A stretch of DNA of 9,997 bases from Clostridiaceae bacterium. Lineage in GTDB: Bacteria > Bacillota > Clostridia > Saccharofermentanales > UBA5734. The notes beneath the pieces are model-generated. The model was not told the origin of the DNA and did no database searches. It saw only the letters and a list, made by a program, of their open reading frames with translations. Below are positions 1 to 7,281 of the stretch, piece by piece (position 1 is the stretch's first letter; each line of letters starts with the position of its first letter). The translations under genes and the position numbers were made by a program. Where the stretch lies: positions 1-9,997 of the forward strand of contig JAAYKS010000286.1 in assembly GCA_012522285.1 (NCBI GenBank), given 5' to 3'.

Positions 1-82
1 GCCCGACACCGCGATGCAGTCCCTGCTTGACGAAGCGGAGCGGGATGCCAAATCCCTCAACCTCGGGATCTGGTCCGATTGA
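1..82 (+). CDS. 3' end of a probable thermonuclease-like (SNase) protein, partial
   Basis: Only the last 26 codons are in the window; the gene starts upstream. The frame begins at base 2 and ends with TGA at 80-82. The visible peptide is about half a helix rich in Glu, Ala, Lys and Arg, followed by NLGIWSD and the stop. A helix of the type AExxA followed by GxGIWS or GLGIWS at the very C-terminus is typical of secreted or lipoprotein staphylococcal-nuclease-like domains, which hydrolyse DNA or RNA with calcium. No catalytic residue lies in the visible part, so the assignment rests on this tail alone. The gene ends 19 nt before a strong intrinsic terminator, which supports a genuine gene end. 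Confidence 0.5.
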   Translation, partial: PDTAMQSLLDEAERDAKSLNLGIWSD

Positions 83-101
83 TCCGCCTCTCCCCCTATA
101 G

Positions 102-127
102 AAAAACCGGCATCGCTGCCGGTTTTT
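102..127. terminator. Bidirectional intrinsic terminator
   Basis: A perfect 11-bp stem (AAAAACCGGCA at 102-112 with TGCCGGTTTTT at 117-127) closes a TCGC loop. It is followed by further T residues to 129 on the plus strand, and by a run of five T on the minus strand. It lies 19 nt after the stop of the plus-strand nuclease-like gene and 23 nt after the stop of the minus-strand regulator, so it can end both transcripts. Confidence 0.92.
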
Positions 128-150
128 TTATTGGGTTTCTGTCTGATGCC

Positions 151-3090
151 TCAAGCGGATGTCCTGTCCCGCAGGGCTTGGCGGATGGAATGGTACTCCC
201 GGTTGTCGGGCGACATCCGGCAGAGCGAGTCCGCAAACGCGAGTGCGTCCGCAAGTTCGCGGGAAGCGACCTGCTCCTGAATCGTGTTCAACAGCGAGGA
301 TTCCAGCTGGCTGCGAATTTGAACGCGCAGCCGCGGCAAGGGCAAAAACTCCATATCGGAACACAGCTCGCCCTGATGGATACCGCAGACCTCCCGCAAG
401 GCTGTCAGTCGGGCTTCCTGTTCCGATCCCGACATATCGCGCATCAAAGCCCGGAAACGGTCAAAATCACTGTCGATGCGGCTTTCATCCAGCCAGTAAT
501 ACCCACCTGCGGATTGCAGCATGTCCGGGAAACCGGCCTTTTCCAAGCTGCTGCGGAGCACCGAGAGGGTGTTTTTCACCTGATGCGCCAACTGGTCCTC
601 GCTTGCCTCCGGGAAAATCGCTTCGACCAGGCTGGCACGGGACTTCTTGAGCCCGCGGTGTAAAGCCAGGAAGAAAAAGAGGTCGCGCGCCTTGCGCGTG
701 CGCCAACGGACCGGCCGTCCGCCCGACTCCGCCACCGGAGAGCCAAAACACCGCACCTGGAGAACGGCGGGAGCCGGCGGCACCGCGGAATCCGCGGGGA
801 CCGACAGCGCCCTGCCAGGCAAGCCCCCCAGGAGATTTCGCTCCTCACACAGCCGGAGAAATTCAGGAAACGTAGGACCGTGTTCATGCAGCCAGGCGGC
901 CGCAAGCGGCAGTAGCTGTGCCGACACGCCACCGAGCAGCGTGATCGCATGTGCGTCATCGCCCGTCTGCGCCGCCAACGCGGCCAGCACCAGCGATGCT
1001 TCCAGCATCGGATACCCCGCACGCCCCCGCGCCGACCGACGCAACACCCCGCCCGCATACGCTTCCGCGTCCGCATTCAGTCCGTGAATCGCGGACAATG
1101 TGGCGAGACAAGCGTCGGCGATGTCAATCCCGACCGGGTCGTCTGGCGGTATACCGAGCCTTGCTTCATAGGCCAATCCCATGCCGCGATCCCAGTGTCC
1201 CTGCAGGCACAGGGTTTTGATGTACTCCAGATCGCACCGCAGCGCGTTGTGTGTGTCTCCCTCCGCGAGCGCGTCCTGTCGTCCGCGGGACAGCAGTTCC
1301 AGCGCTTCGTCGGGCTTTCCCGACAGTCTGCGGCTCAAACCGAGCCCGAACAGGTACAGCACACGGCCTTCCCGACGGGGGTCGGAACCGTCCAGATCGT
1401 CCCGGTGCAGCGCTTCCTCGAACAGTGCCTCTGCTTCTTCGAATCCGCCACAGCGAAAACGCTGCAGTAGCACCTCGGCCGACACCCCGTAGTCGCCATA
1501 GCGGGAGGACAACAGGGTGTGGACATTCCAGGCCTTTTCGGGACGCGCGTCTCGTGCCAGCCAGAGTGCCAGCGCACGCAGGAACCGCAAGGAGGTGGGA
1601 TCCTGGACCCGCTCGTCGAGGGTTCGATACAGTTTTTCCCGCCAGGGGGCGTACCGCTCCATGGCCGGCCAGGCCGCGTCGGTCAGTGCTGCAATTTCGG
1701 TCACCAGATCTACACGGGCGGCGGGATGGACACTCGCGCGGTCAAACACCTCTGCGATATGGGCCGCCGCGTCCGAAAACCGGTGCGCGTGCCGGCAGGC
1801 TGCCGAAGCCAGCAACCCGGCCCAGATCTGTCCATCTTCGTCCTGTTCCTTATCCAGAAAACGGCTGGCGGCTTCCAGGTGCGTGAACACCGCGGGATCT
1901 CTGCGCACCAGCGCTTCTCCCGCGGCCAACAGCCGCAGTCCGGGTTGCCGGGACAACATGGAGTCGGTCAGCATGGAGCCGAAATACCGGAGCCGGTCGG
2001 CCCAGACCGAAGACAACAAGGCATAGCGAGAAGCATGTAAAATGCGGAATGCCTGTACTGGATCCCCGTTTTCCAGCGCCAGTGCCATGGCCTGACCATA
2101 CCGGCCTGCCTCGGTCAGCGCGTCGAGTGCCGCCTCCCGTTGGGCCGAAGTCAGCGGATGCTTTTGTCGCAAGATGTCGGCGATCAGCGGGTGCAGGTCA
2201 TAGGCGTCCTCTGATGTATAGAGAAAGACCCCTTTTGTCGTCAGTTCCCGCAGGGACTCCGCCGTCGGGATCCCATCCGGCCCGCCCCCCAGGATCCGCT
2301 CGCAAAGCGCGGACGTCGCGTGGGGAAAATGCGCGACTACAGACAGCAGCGTCCGCTCGTATGGGTTGGTCGAGGCCAGGATCCGGTCGGCCAGCACGCC
2401 GGACTCTTCCCGCAATGTCTCGGATCCAAAGCGTCGGAGACACGCCAGTCCAAACGGCCACCCCTCCAGCCGGTGCGCGCGCTCTACGGACAGCCGGTAG
2501 CCCAGATAGCGTTCGGCTTCCTCGCGGGAGAACCGCAGATCCGCGACACCCAATTCGATAAAGCGCCGTTCGAGCGGGAGTTCGGCCAGTTGCGGAACCG
2601 GTCGGTCCGCGGCCATCACGATGCGCAGCGCGCGTCCGGTATAGTGGGCCAGATGGTGTATAAACTGGCAGACCGCATCGCTTTTGATGACATGGACATC
2701 GTCCAAAACCAATGTGATGCGGCCGGTCGCAGCATCGATCAAGCTGAGAAACCGCCCCGCGGCCGCGTCCGGATGCAGGTCGTCCGGGGGCGCGGATACC
2801 AGATCTTGAAACGTCTGATCGGAACCCGGAAAACAAGGCTCAAACGCGGCGGCCAGGTAGGTGATGAATTGCCGGAACGCGTTGTCGGACTCGTCCAGAC
2901 GGTACCACACCGCCACTTCGTCGCGCGCCATCCGGATCTGAGCCATGAGGATGGTTTTTCCGTACCCGACAGGAGCGGTCAGCAAAACGTTGCGGCGTCC
3001 ACCGGAAGCCACGCGATCCACCAGACGTTTCCGGATGAGTACATCTTCCGGCAAGCCGGGTTTGCGCAGCTTTGCTCTGATCAGATCCAC
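151..3090 (-). CDS. MalT-like STAND ATPase regulator with C-terminal winged-helix and BTAD domains
   Basis: Large (979 aa) cytoplasmic transcriptional regulator. Residues 38-46 carry a Walker A motif (TAPVGYGKT). Residues 125-132 (ITLVLDDV) form Walker B. Around 156-195 is the MalT-family stretch with ADRP and FSREEAERYL, and EGWPFGLACL lies near 209-218. Residues of about 330-745 are Ala/Leu-rich helical repeats of TPR type, the usual sensor/oligomerisation part. Instead of a LuxR helix-turn-helix, the C-terminus (about 777-867) is an OmpR/SARP-like winged helix with RTRKARDLFFFLALHRG, followed by a BTAD domain (about 875-979). STAND regulators of this kind bind ATP and an inducer, oligomerise and activate transcription; the inducer is unknown. 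The start is GTG at 3088-3090, preceded by GGAGGTGA with 7 nt between GGAGG and the start. It is transcribed alone, divergent from the 2H phosphoesterase, and ends at the bidirectional terminator. Its target genes cannot be read from the sequence. Confidence 0.9.
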   Translation of the reverse strand: MDLIRAKLRKPGLPEDVLIRKRLVDRVASGGRRNVLLTAPVGYGKTILMAQIRMARDEVAVWYRLDESDNAFRQFITYLAAAFEPCFPGSDQTFQDLVSAPPDDLHPDAAAGRFLSLIDAATGRITLVLDDVHVIKSDAVCQFIHHLAHYTGRALRIVMAADRPVPQLAELPLERRFIELGVADLRFSREEAERYLGYRLSVERAHRLEGWPFGLACLRRFGSETLREESGVLADRILASTNPYERTLLSVVAHFPHATSALCERILGGGPDGIPTAESLRELTTKGVFLYTSEDAYDLHPLIADILRQKHPLTSAQREAALDALTEAGRYGQAMALALENGDPVQAFRILHASRYALLSSVWADRLRYFGSMLTDSMLSRQPGLRLLAAGEALVRRDPAVFTHLEAASRFLDKEQDEDGQIWAGLLASAACRHAHRFSDAAAHIAEVFDRASVHPAARVDLVTEIAALTDAAWPAMERYAPWREKLYRTLDERVQDPTSLRFLRALALWLARDARPEKAWNVHTLLSSRYGDYGVSAEVLLQRFRCGGFEEAEALFEEALHRDDLDGSDPRREGRVLYLFGLGLSRRLSGKPDEALELLSRGRQDALAEGDTHNALRCDLEYIKTLCLQGHWDRGMGLAYEARLGIPPDDPVGIDIADACLATLSAIHGLNADAEAYAGGVLRRSARGRAGYPMLEASLVLAALAAQTGDDAHAITLLGGVSAQLLPLAAAWLHEHGPTFPEFLRLCEERNLLGGLPGRALSVPADSAVPPAPAVLQVRCFGSPVAESGGRPVRWRTRKARDLFFFLALHRGLKKSRASLVEAIFPEASEDQLAHQVKNTLSVLRSSLEKAGFPDMLQSAGGYYWLDESRIDSDFDRFRALMRDMSGSEQEARLTALREVCGIHQGELCSDMEFLPLPRLRVQIRSQLESSLLNTIQEQVASRELADALAFADSLCRMSPDNREYHSIRQALRDRTSA

Positions 3091-3127
3091 TGCCTCACCT
3101 CCGGTTCATCCCTCTGTCCTGTCTTCC

Positions 3128-3157
3128 ATTATCCTTCACCGTACCTGCATTTGACAA
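3128..3157 (-). promoter_or_regulatory. Probable promoter of the MalT/BTAD regulator
   Basis: On the minus strand a TTGTCA box (3152-3157) and a GATAAT box (3128-3133) are each one mismatch from sigma-A consensus, with an 18-nt spacer. Transcription would start near 3122, giving a leader of about 30 nt that carries the Shine-Dalgarno GGAGGTGA before the GTG start. Confidence 0.55.
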
Positions 3158-3197
3158 CAGCCGAACCCGGAGATGCACTTCATGAGGCGGCTTCGAT

Positions 3198-3218
3198 TAT
3201 AATGAAACAAAAAAGGAG
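3198..3218 (+). promoter_or_regulatory. -10 box and ribosome binding site of the 2H phosphoesterase gene
   Basis: A perfect TATAAT (3198-3203) lies 21 nt before the ATG, and AGGAG (3214-3218) lies 6 nt before it. The leader would be only about 15 nt. The -35 region at the right distance (about 3174-3180) is poor, so the promoter may need an activator. A perfect TTGACA at 3151-3156 is 41 nt from the -10 box, too far to pair with it. Confidence 0.5.
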
Positions 3219-3224
3219 ACCTCC

Positions 3225-3851
3225 ATGACCCACGCCGTTACGTTACGCCCCTCCCAAGGAGTCCGAACCCAGGTCCGCGCGCTGTGGGACGCCCTGGAAA
3301 ATGCCGGTGTGCCGCTGGGATTTGACCGCACCCTGATCGAGCCGCACGTCACCCTGTCCGTTGTGGAGTCAGACGGCCCCGATCCCGCCGAGGCGCTCCT
3401 GCCACTAGAGGCTTGGTGCCGGCGTTTTGCGGCTTCGCTGCCGCGGATTCCTCTCCATCTGCCCTCACTCGGGTTGTTTACGGGAACGGATGAGCAAGGC
3501 GCGGTGCTCTATATTGCAGCCGCCTCGCGAGGTCCGCTGGGCGAAGCGTTCGAAGCGTTCCGTGCGGGTCTCCCGGATGGGATCCGGGTTTCCGGCTACA
3601 TCTATTCCCCCGCATTGTGGCTCCCCCACATCACCTTGGCGCTGGGGCTCGATCCCGCGACACTCGATCGGGCGCTGTCGATTGCGACACGTCAATTCCG
3701 ACCGGTCGCCTCCGATGCGGAAGACCTGGAGCTCTATGAACTCATGCCGGTAGAGCGGGTGCTGCGCATCGCGCTGGGCCCCTGCGACTGCGGGATCGAC
3801 AAAAAAACCTGCGAACGGTGTGAGCGCATCCGTTATGAAACGGACGGCTGA
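3225..3851 (+). CDS. 2H phosphoesterase superfamily protein (LigT / 2'-5' RNA ligase-like) with four-Cys tail
   Basis: The 208-aa soluble protein has the two HxTx signatures that define the 2H superfamily: H41-V-T-L44 in EPHVTLSV and H135-I-T-L138 in WLPHITLAL, separated by about 90 residues as in the two-lobed LigT fold. Members cleave 2',3'-cyclic or 2',5' phosphodiester bonds in RNA or nucleotides; the substrate here is unknown. The end is unusual: after the last predicted strand (RVLRIALG) come Cys187, 189, 196 and 199 (C-x-C, then C-x2-C), which could bind zinc. LigT proteins are usually about 170-190 aa, so this is a modest extension. ATG is chosen because AGGAG lies 6 nt upstream and a TATAAT box precedes it. 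The gene is divergent from the STAND regulator, and its last 19 nt overlap the 3' end of the opposite-strand OYE gene. Confidence 0.88.
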   Translation: MTHAVTLRPSQGVRTQVRALWDALENAGVPLGFDRTLIEPHVTLSVVESDGPDPAEALLPLEAWCRRFAASLPRIPLHLPSLGLFTGTDEQGAVLYIAAASRGPLGEAFEAFRAGLPDGIRVSGYIYSPALWLPHITLALGLDPATLDRALSIATRQFRPVASDAEDLELYELMPVERVLRIALGPCDCGIDKKTCERCERIRYETDG

Positions 3852-5203
3852 CTCGGTTTGCGTTTTCTGATTTCCCGATACAACGGCAAATAGATTTCGG
3901 TGTCCCGCACCGCGCAGCCGGTGATTTTGCCGGCGCGCATCAGTTCCGTACACTTGCCGCAAGCCAGACAGCATTTGGACCGGTCGAGCACATCCGCCGG
4001 ATCCATGGTGTATCCCTTTTGGATCTGCATGCAGGCGTTGAGGATGTCCCGTGCAAAATCCGGATAGGCGAAAGCCTGGCGTCCAAATCCCGCCACGTCC
4101 GCCAGTCCGTGTTCGACGATGCCGGCGGCAAGATAAGGCGACAGGAACGACAGATAGCTAAAGCCCGTGCCGACAACGGTCATGTTCGGGACCGCCTTTT
4201 TGAGCTCGCCCGACAGGAACAGTGAACGTGCGATGCCCTGGAGCGGATGTTCCGGGGGCTCATACCCGCCGGTGTTGTACGGCCGGTTCACATGCGGGTT
4301 GTAATAGGGGGATCCCATGGTCATATTGATCAGGCGCACGCCCTGATCGTACAACTGCCCGCACAGCGCGAGCGGCTCCGCGAGATCGATGCCCAGACCG
4401 TCCTCTCCGGAACAGCCAAAGCCGCCGGGGAGTCCGTCGAACAGGTTGAGCCGGCTGGCGAGCAGCATCTCTCCGCGCAAAGCCTCGCGCACCTTGTCCA
4501 CGGTCTCCCGCATGAACCGGGTCCGATTCTCAAAACTGCCGCCGTATCGCCCCGGCCGGTCGACGGCCGAAAAGAGTTCGCTGTTCAGATATCGGTGGCA
4601 TCCTTTGATGTCGACGCCGTCAAATCCCGCCTCCCAGGCGAGCAATGCCGCGCGGACAAAAGCGTCCTGCAGCGCGTCGAGTTCCTCGTCCGCGATCGGC
4701 TCCAGTTCCGCCGGAATCTGGTGGACCGCGTCGAGCGTGGCGTGATGGTAGGCGATGCGGGGAGCGGGTACGCCTTCCGGTTTGGAGAAGCGGCCGGCGT
4801 GTGTCAGCTGGATGATGACCACAGGCGTTTGTCCGGTCTTTTCGCGCGCGGCGTCCCGGATCTTTTCGACCAGGCCGCGGAAAGCCTCCACGTTGCCTTC
4901 GTGAATCCAGAGATGGCGGGGGTTCGCACGTCCCTCGGGGACGACCGCGACCGCCTCCACCCAGATCAGACCGGCTCCGCCGTGCGCAAAGCGCGCATAG
5001 CGCCGCAGGGTCATTTCACTGGGAGATCCGTCTTCCGGATTGGCGTCGCACCCTTCCATCGGCTGGATGGAAAGTCGATTGGGCAAGGTCCGCGTGCCGG
5101 CCTGCACCGGCTCCGCCAACAGTGGCAGGTTGCCGGACAGGGGGACTGCAAGCCCCAGTTCCCGGATGGTTTCCTGCAGATCGGTCAGGTTTTGGATGAG
5201 CAT
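3833..5203 (-). CDS. NADH:flavin oxidoreductase (Old Yellow Enzyme family) with C-terminal Fe-S cysteine cluster
   Basis: A 456-aa FMN-dependent TIM-barrel oxidoreductase related to the N-terminal part of 2,4-dienoyl-CoA reductase and other enoate reductases. Family marks are LPNRLSIQPMEG (40-51), QLTHAGRFSKP (132-142), AGFDGVDIKGCHRYL (192-206) and GRYGGSFENRTRF (218-230). Cys411, 412, 415, 418 and 430 form a cluster resembling the [4Fe-4S] site of dienoyl-CoA reductases, but spaced C-x2-C-x2-C-x11-C (or with C411) rather than the usual C-x2-C-x3-C-x11-C. The protein stops soon after, so the FAD/NADPH domains of full-length dienoyl-CoA reductase are absent. The likely start is ATG at 5201-5203, with AAGGAGG 10 nt upstream; an in-frame ATG at 5257 lies deep inside the previous gene. 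It overlaps the FAD gene by 19 nt, so translational coupling and a functional partnership are likely. Substrate unknown. Confidence 0.9.
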   Translation of the reverse strand: MLIQNLTDLQETIRELGLAVPLSGNLPLLAEPVQAGTRTLPNRLSIQPMEGCDANPEDGSPSEMTLRRYARFAHGGAGLIWVEAVAVVPEGRANPRHLWIHEGNVEAFRGLVEKIRDAAREKTGQTPVVIIQLTHAGRFSKPEGVPAPRIAYHHATLDAVHQIPAELEPIADEELDALQDAFVRAALLAWEAGFDGVDIKGCHRYLNSELFSAVDRPGRYGGSFENRTRFMRETVDKVREALRGEMLLASRLNLFDGLPGGFGCSGEDGLGIDLAEPLALCGQLYDQGVRLINMTMGSPYYNPHVNRPYNTGGYEPPEHPLQGIARSLFLSGELKKAVPNMTVVGTGFSYLSFLSPYLAAGIVEHGLADVAGFGRQAFAYPDFARDILNACMQIQKGYTMDPADVLDRSKCCLACGKCTELMRAGKITGCAVRDTEIYLPLYREIRKRKPSQPSVS

Positions 5204-7272
5204 GTTCCGTCGTCCTCCTTTGCGTCGATGCTCCACAGGGAGCGGTAGCGGGCCCACTCGGTTTCAAACCACGAGTCGTCGGGCGGGATCGGCCGGACGG
5301 GATTCCAGGAGAATCCCGTCTCCGGCAAAAAGTCCGTTCGATCCGCCGGGTCGCCCGTCACCGGATCCAACCGGTCAGACGGGACTGCGGCGGGGAAGGT
5401 CAAACTGCAGGTCTGGATGCGGTCCCCGGAGTCGGGCGCGGCCAGACGATATCGGATGCCCGCGCAGGACCTGTCGCCTTGTGCGTCGAGCGCGAGCCAG
5501 CTACCCCTGCTGCCAATGTCCTGGCCGGCGGCATCCAGCATCGCGGAAAGGCAGGCGTACTGCGCGATCAGCAAATCGAGGTTGCCAAGCGCAAGCGGAA
5601 TCTGCCCGGGGTCTCCCACGCGCTGGCCGGTAGCCGGATCTGAAAGCTCCTCGCGGCAGGCGTCCCGCGCGGATCGAATATCCTCCGGGTTGCGCATAAA
5701 TCCCGCGGCGTCCGACATGCGGCGCTGCAAGCGCCTGCGGAAGGGTCCGGGGGGCAGGCGCAGGTCGCCGGGAAGTTCCGGGGTCATCATGGCGGACACT
5801 GCCGACAGGCGGCGGCGCACCACCGGCAGGGCTTCGTCCAAAAAGGACTCCGCGTCGGGCAATCGGGCCGGCCCCTGCAGCGCAATGTGCTGCGCTGCGC
5901 GGCGGCTGCCGGCCTGGGTCTCGTTGAGCGCGCTCCCGCCGGGTCGATGAATGCCGAACGAACCAGCGGCTTCGCCGACCGGGTACAGCCCGCGCAGCGG
6001 ACTGTGCCACCATAGGTCGCCCGCCAGTCCCCCGTTGCAATGCTGGGCACAGACCGCGATTTCCAGCAGGTCGCGGGCCAGATCGATGCCGTGCGAGGCA
6101 TAGAGGTCGACTGCGTCCGGGTTCATCCGGAGGAGGCGGTCAAACGGAGTCCCCTCCACCGCACCGGACCGGGCCAGATAGGCGTGCGCTTCCGCGCCGA
6201 TCCCGACCGCCGAAAGCGGCAATGTCACCCCGCGGGGGTTGCTGCGGTAGTCCAAAAACACCCGCCTGCCGCGTTCCCTGCTCTCGCGGAACACCGCGAA
6301 GTCGACAATCGAAGATCCGCCGACGCCGAGTTTGGCGGGATCGAAGGGCCACTGGTATCCCTTGAGAAACACCGCACCGAGTGCGTCGGCATCGGTTTCG
6401 AAGTATTCATAGAGAAACTCGCGTTCGTCTGAACCGTCCAGGGCGGTGGACACATAGCGGGGCAGCACCTGCTGGTACGTGCCCGACAGATTCCAGCGGA
6501 ATCGGGTCGATGCGATGCCGTACTGCCATTCGGTCAGATTGCGTGCCGGCGCTCCGGCTTCGAGCGCAATCCCGGTCGCTCCGGATTGGGAAGGCGGATA
6601 GACGCTGTCCGCGTAGAGACCGGCCGGCCCGCCGGCCGCCCAAAGGATCCGCTCGCATTGGAACAATACAAACCGGGGGACGCGCCGGTCGGCCAGATCG
6701 AGCGCCAGCAGACCCGCGATACGCCGCGCGTCGGGCGGCCCCGCGGGAATCAGCGCCACCGCCTGCATGCGCTCCAGGATCGGGACATTGCGACGCCGCA
6801 CTTCCCTTTCCAGACACTCGACCATCCGCTGTGAAGTCAATGGACCCGCCGAGGTCGCCCGGGTGGTGTCGTCGTGGTCGGTTCGATAGCCGATGTACTC
6901 CCCGTATTCGTTGTGGGGAAACGGGACCCCGATGTCGACCAGGTGTGCAAAGCACAAGGGCGAAAGCGCCGCCTGTACCAGTGCGATGTCCCCGTGCACT
7001 GCCCCGCCCGCGAACAGGGTCTCGGCCATGGACCGCGCCGAATCCGGACTTGCGCCCGACATGTTCAGCTTGTAGTACGTCTGCTTGTCCGATCCGGTGT
7101 TACGGGACGTGCCCCGGTCCAGTCCTTCGGTCAAAACGGCGATATCCCGGATTCCATGCGCAGCCAAACGATCCGCGGCATTGAGCCCGGCGGCACCCGA
7201 ACCCACGACCAGCGTATCCAGACGGCACAGATCCATCTTTACACCTGCGATTTCAACCACGGTCTTTTGCAT
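5185..7272 (-). CDS. FAD-dependent oxidoreductase, fumarate reductase / succinate dehydrogenase flavoprotein family
   Basis: The 695-aa flavoprotein opens with a Rossmann FAD-binding motif, DTLVVGSGAAGLNAADRL (19-36), and the segment GTSRNTGSDKQTYYKL (54-69), where fumarate reductase flavoproteins hold the FAD. AAGGPAGLY (212-220) and GLYPVGEAAGSFGIHRPGG (428-446), then SALNETQAG, are the second FAD-contact regions. HCNGGL (411-416) matches the GG-containing active-site loop region. GSRG (587-590) resembles the ESRG helix of the SdhA/FrdA C-terminal domain. There is no signal peptide, transmembrane segment or fused FMN domain, so electrons must come from a partner, plausibly the co-translated OYE-FeS protein. 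The start at 7272 is 9 nt after the SDR stop, with GGAGG 15 nt upstream; ATG at 7236 (residue 13) is an alternative. The first 12 residues fit the family, so I keep the longer form. Substrate unknown. Confidence 0.88.
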   Translation of the reverse strand: MQKTVVEIAGVKMDLCRLDTLVVGSGAAGLNAADRLAAHGIRDIAVLTEGLDRGTSRNTGSDKQTYYKLNMSGASPDSARSMAETLFAGGAVHGDIALVQAALSPLCFAHLVDIGVPFPHNEYGEYIGYRTDHDDTTRATSAGPLTSQRMVECLEREVRRRNVPILERMQAVALIPAGPPDARRIAGLLALDLADRRVPRFVLFQCERILWAAGGPAGLYADSVYPPSQSGATGIALEAGAPARNLTEWQYGIASTRFRWNLSGTYQQVLPRYVSTALDGSDEREFLYEYFETDADALGAVFLKGYQWPFDPAKLGVGGSSIVDFAVFRESRERGRRVFLDYRSNPRGVTLPLSAVGIGAEAHAYLARSGAVEGTPFDRLLRMNPDAVDLYASHGIDLARDLLEIAVCAQHCNGGLAGDLWWHSPLRGLYPVGEAAGSFGIHRPGGSALNETQAGSRRAAQHIALQGPARLPDAESFLDEALPVVRRRLSAVSAMMTPELPGDLRLPPGPFRRRLQRRMSDAAGFMRNPEDIRSARDACREELSDPATGQRVGDPGQIPLALGNLDLLIAQYACLSAMLDAAGQDIGSRGSWLALDAQGDRSCAGIRYRLAAPDSGDRIQTCSLTFPAAVPSDRLDPVTGDPADRTDFLPETGFSWNPVRPIPPDDSWFETEWARYRSLWSIDAKEDDGTCSSKT
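5214..5220 (-). promoter_or_regulatory. Ribosome binding site fixing the OYE start
   Basis: AAGGAGG on the minus strand lies inside the end of the FAD gene, 10 nt before the ATG at 5203. It argues for the MLIQNL start over the 18-residue longer reading from 5257, which has a non-family N-terminus. Confidence 0.75.
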
Positions 7273-7281
7273 GTACGGGTC

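Noticed and set aside
3151..3156. Perfect TTGACA on the plus strand
   Set aside because: The nearest good -10 (TATAAT at 3198) is 41 nt away. The overlapping minus-strand TTGTCA pairs better with GATAAT for the regulator, so this box is probably coincidental.
2320..3228. Plus-strand open frame of 302 codons opposite the regulator's ATPase domain
   Set aside because: It runs antisense to the Walker A and B region and past the regulator's start and promoter; no supporting start signal or motif.
4247..5248. Plus-strand open frame of 333 codons opposite the OYE gene
   Set aside because: It is antisense to a clear OYE coding sequence, has no recognisable motif and no ribosome binding site; GC-rich third positions keep antisense frames open.
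6381..7184. Plus-strand frame of 267 codons opposite the FAD protein
   Set aside because: Composition is Arg, Pro and Ala rich, as expected of a shadow frame, and the minus strand has intact FAD-binding motifs.
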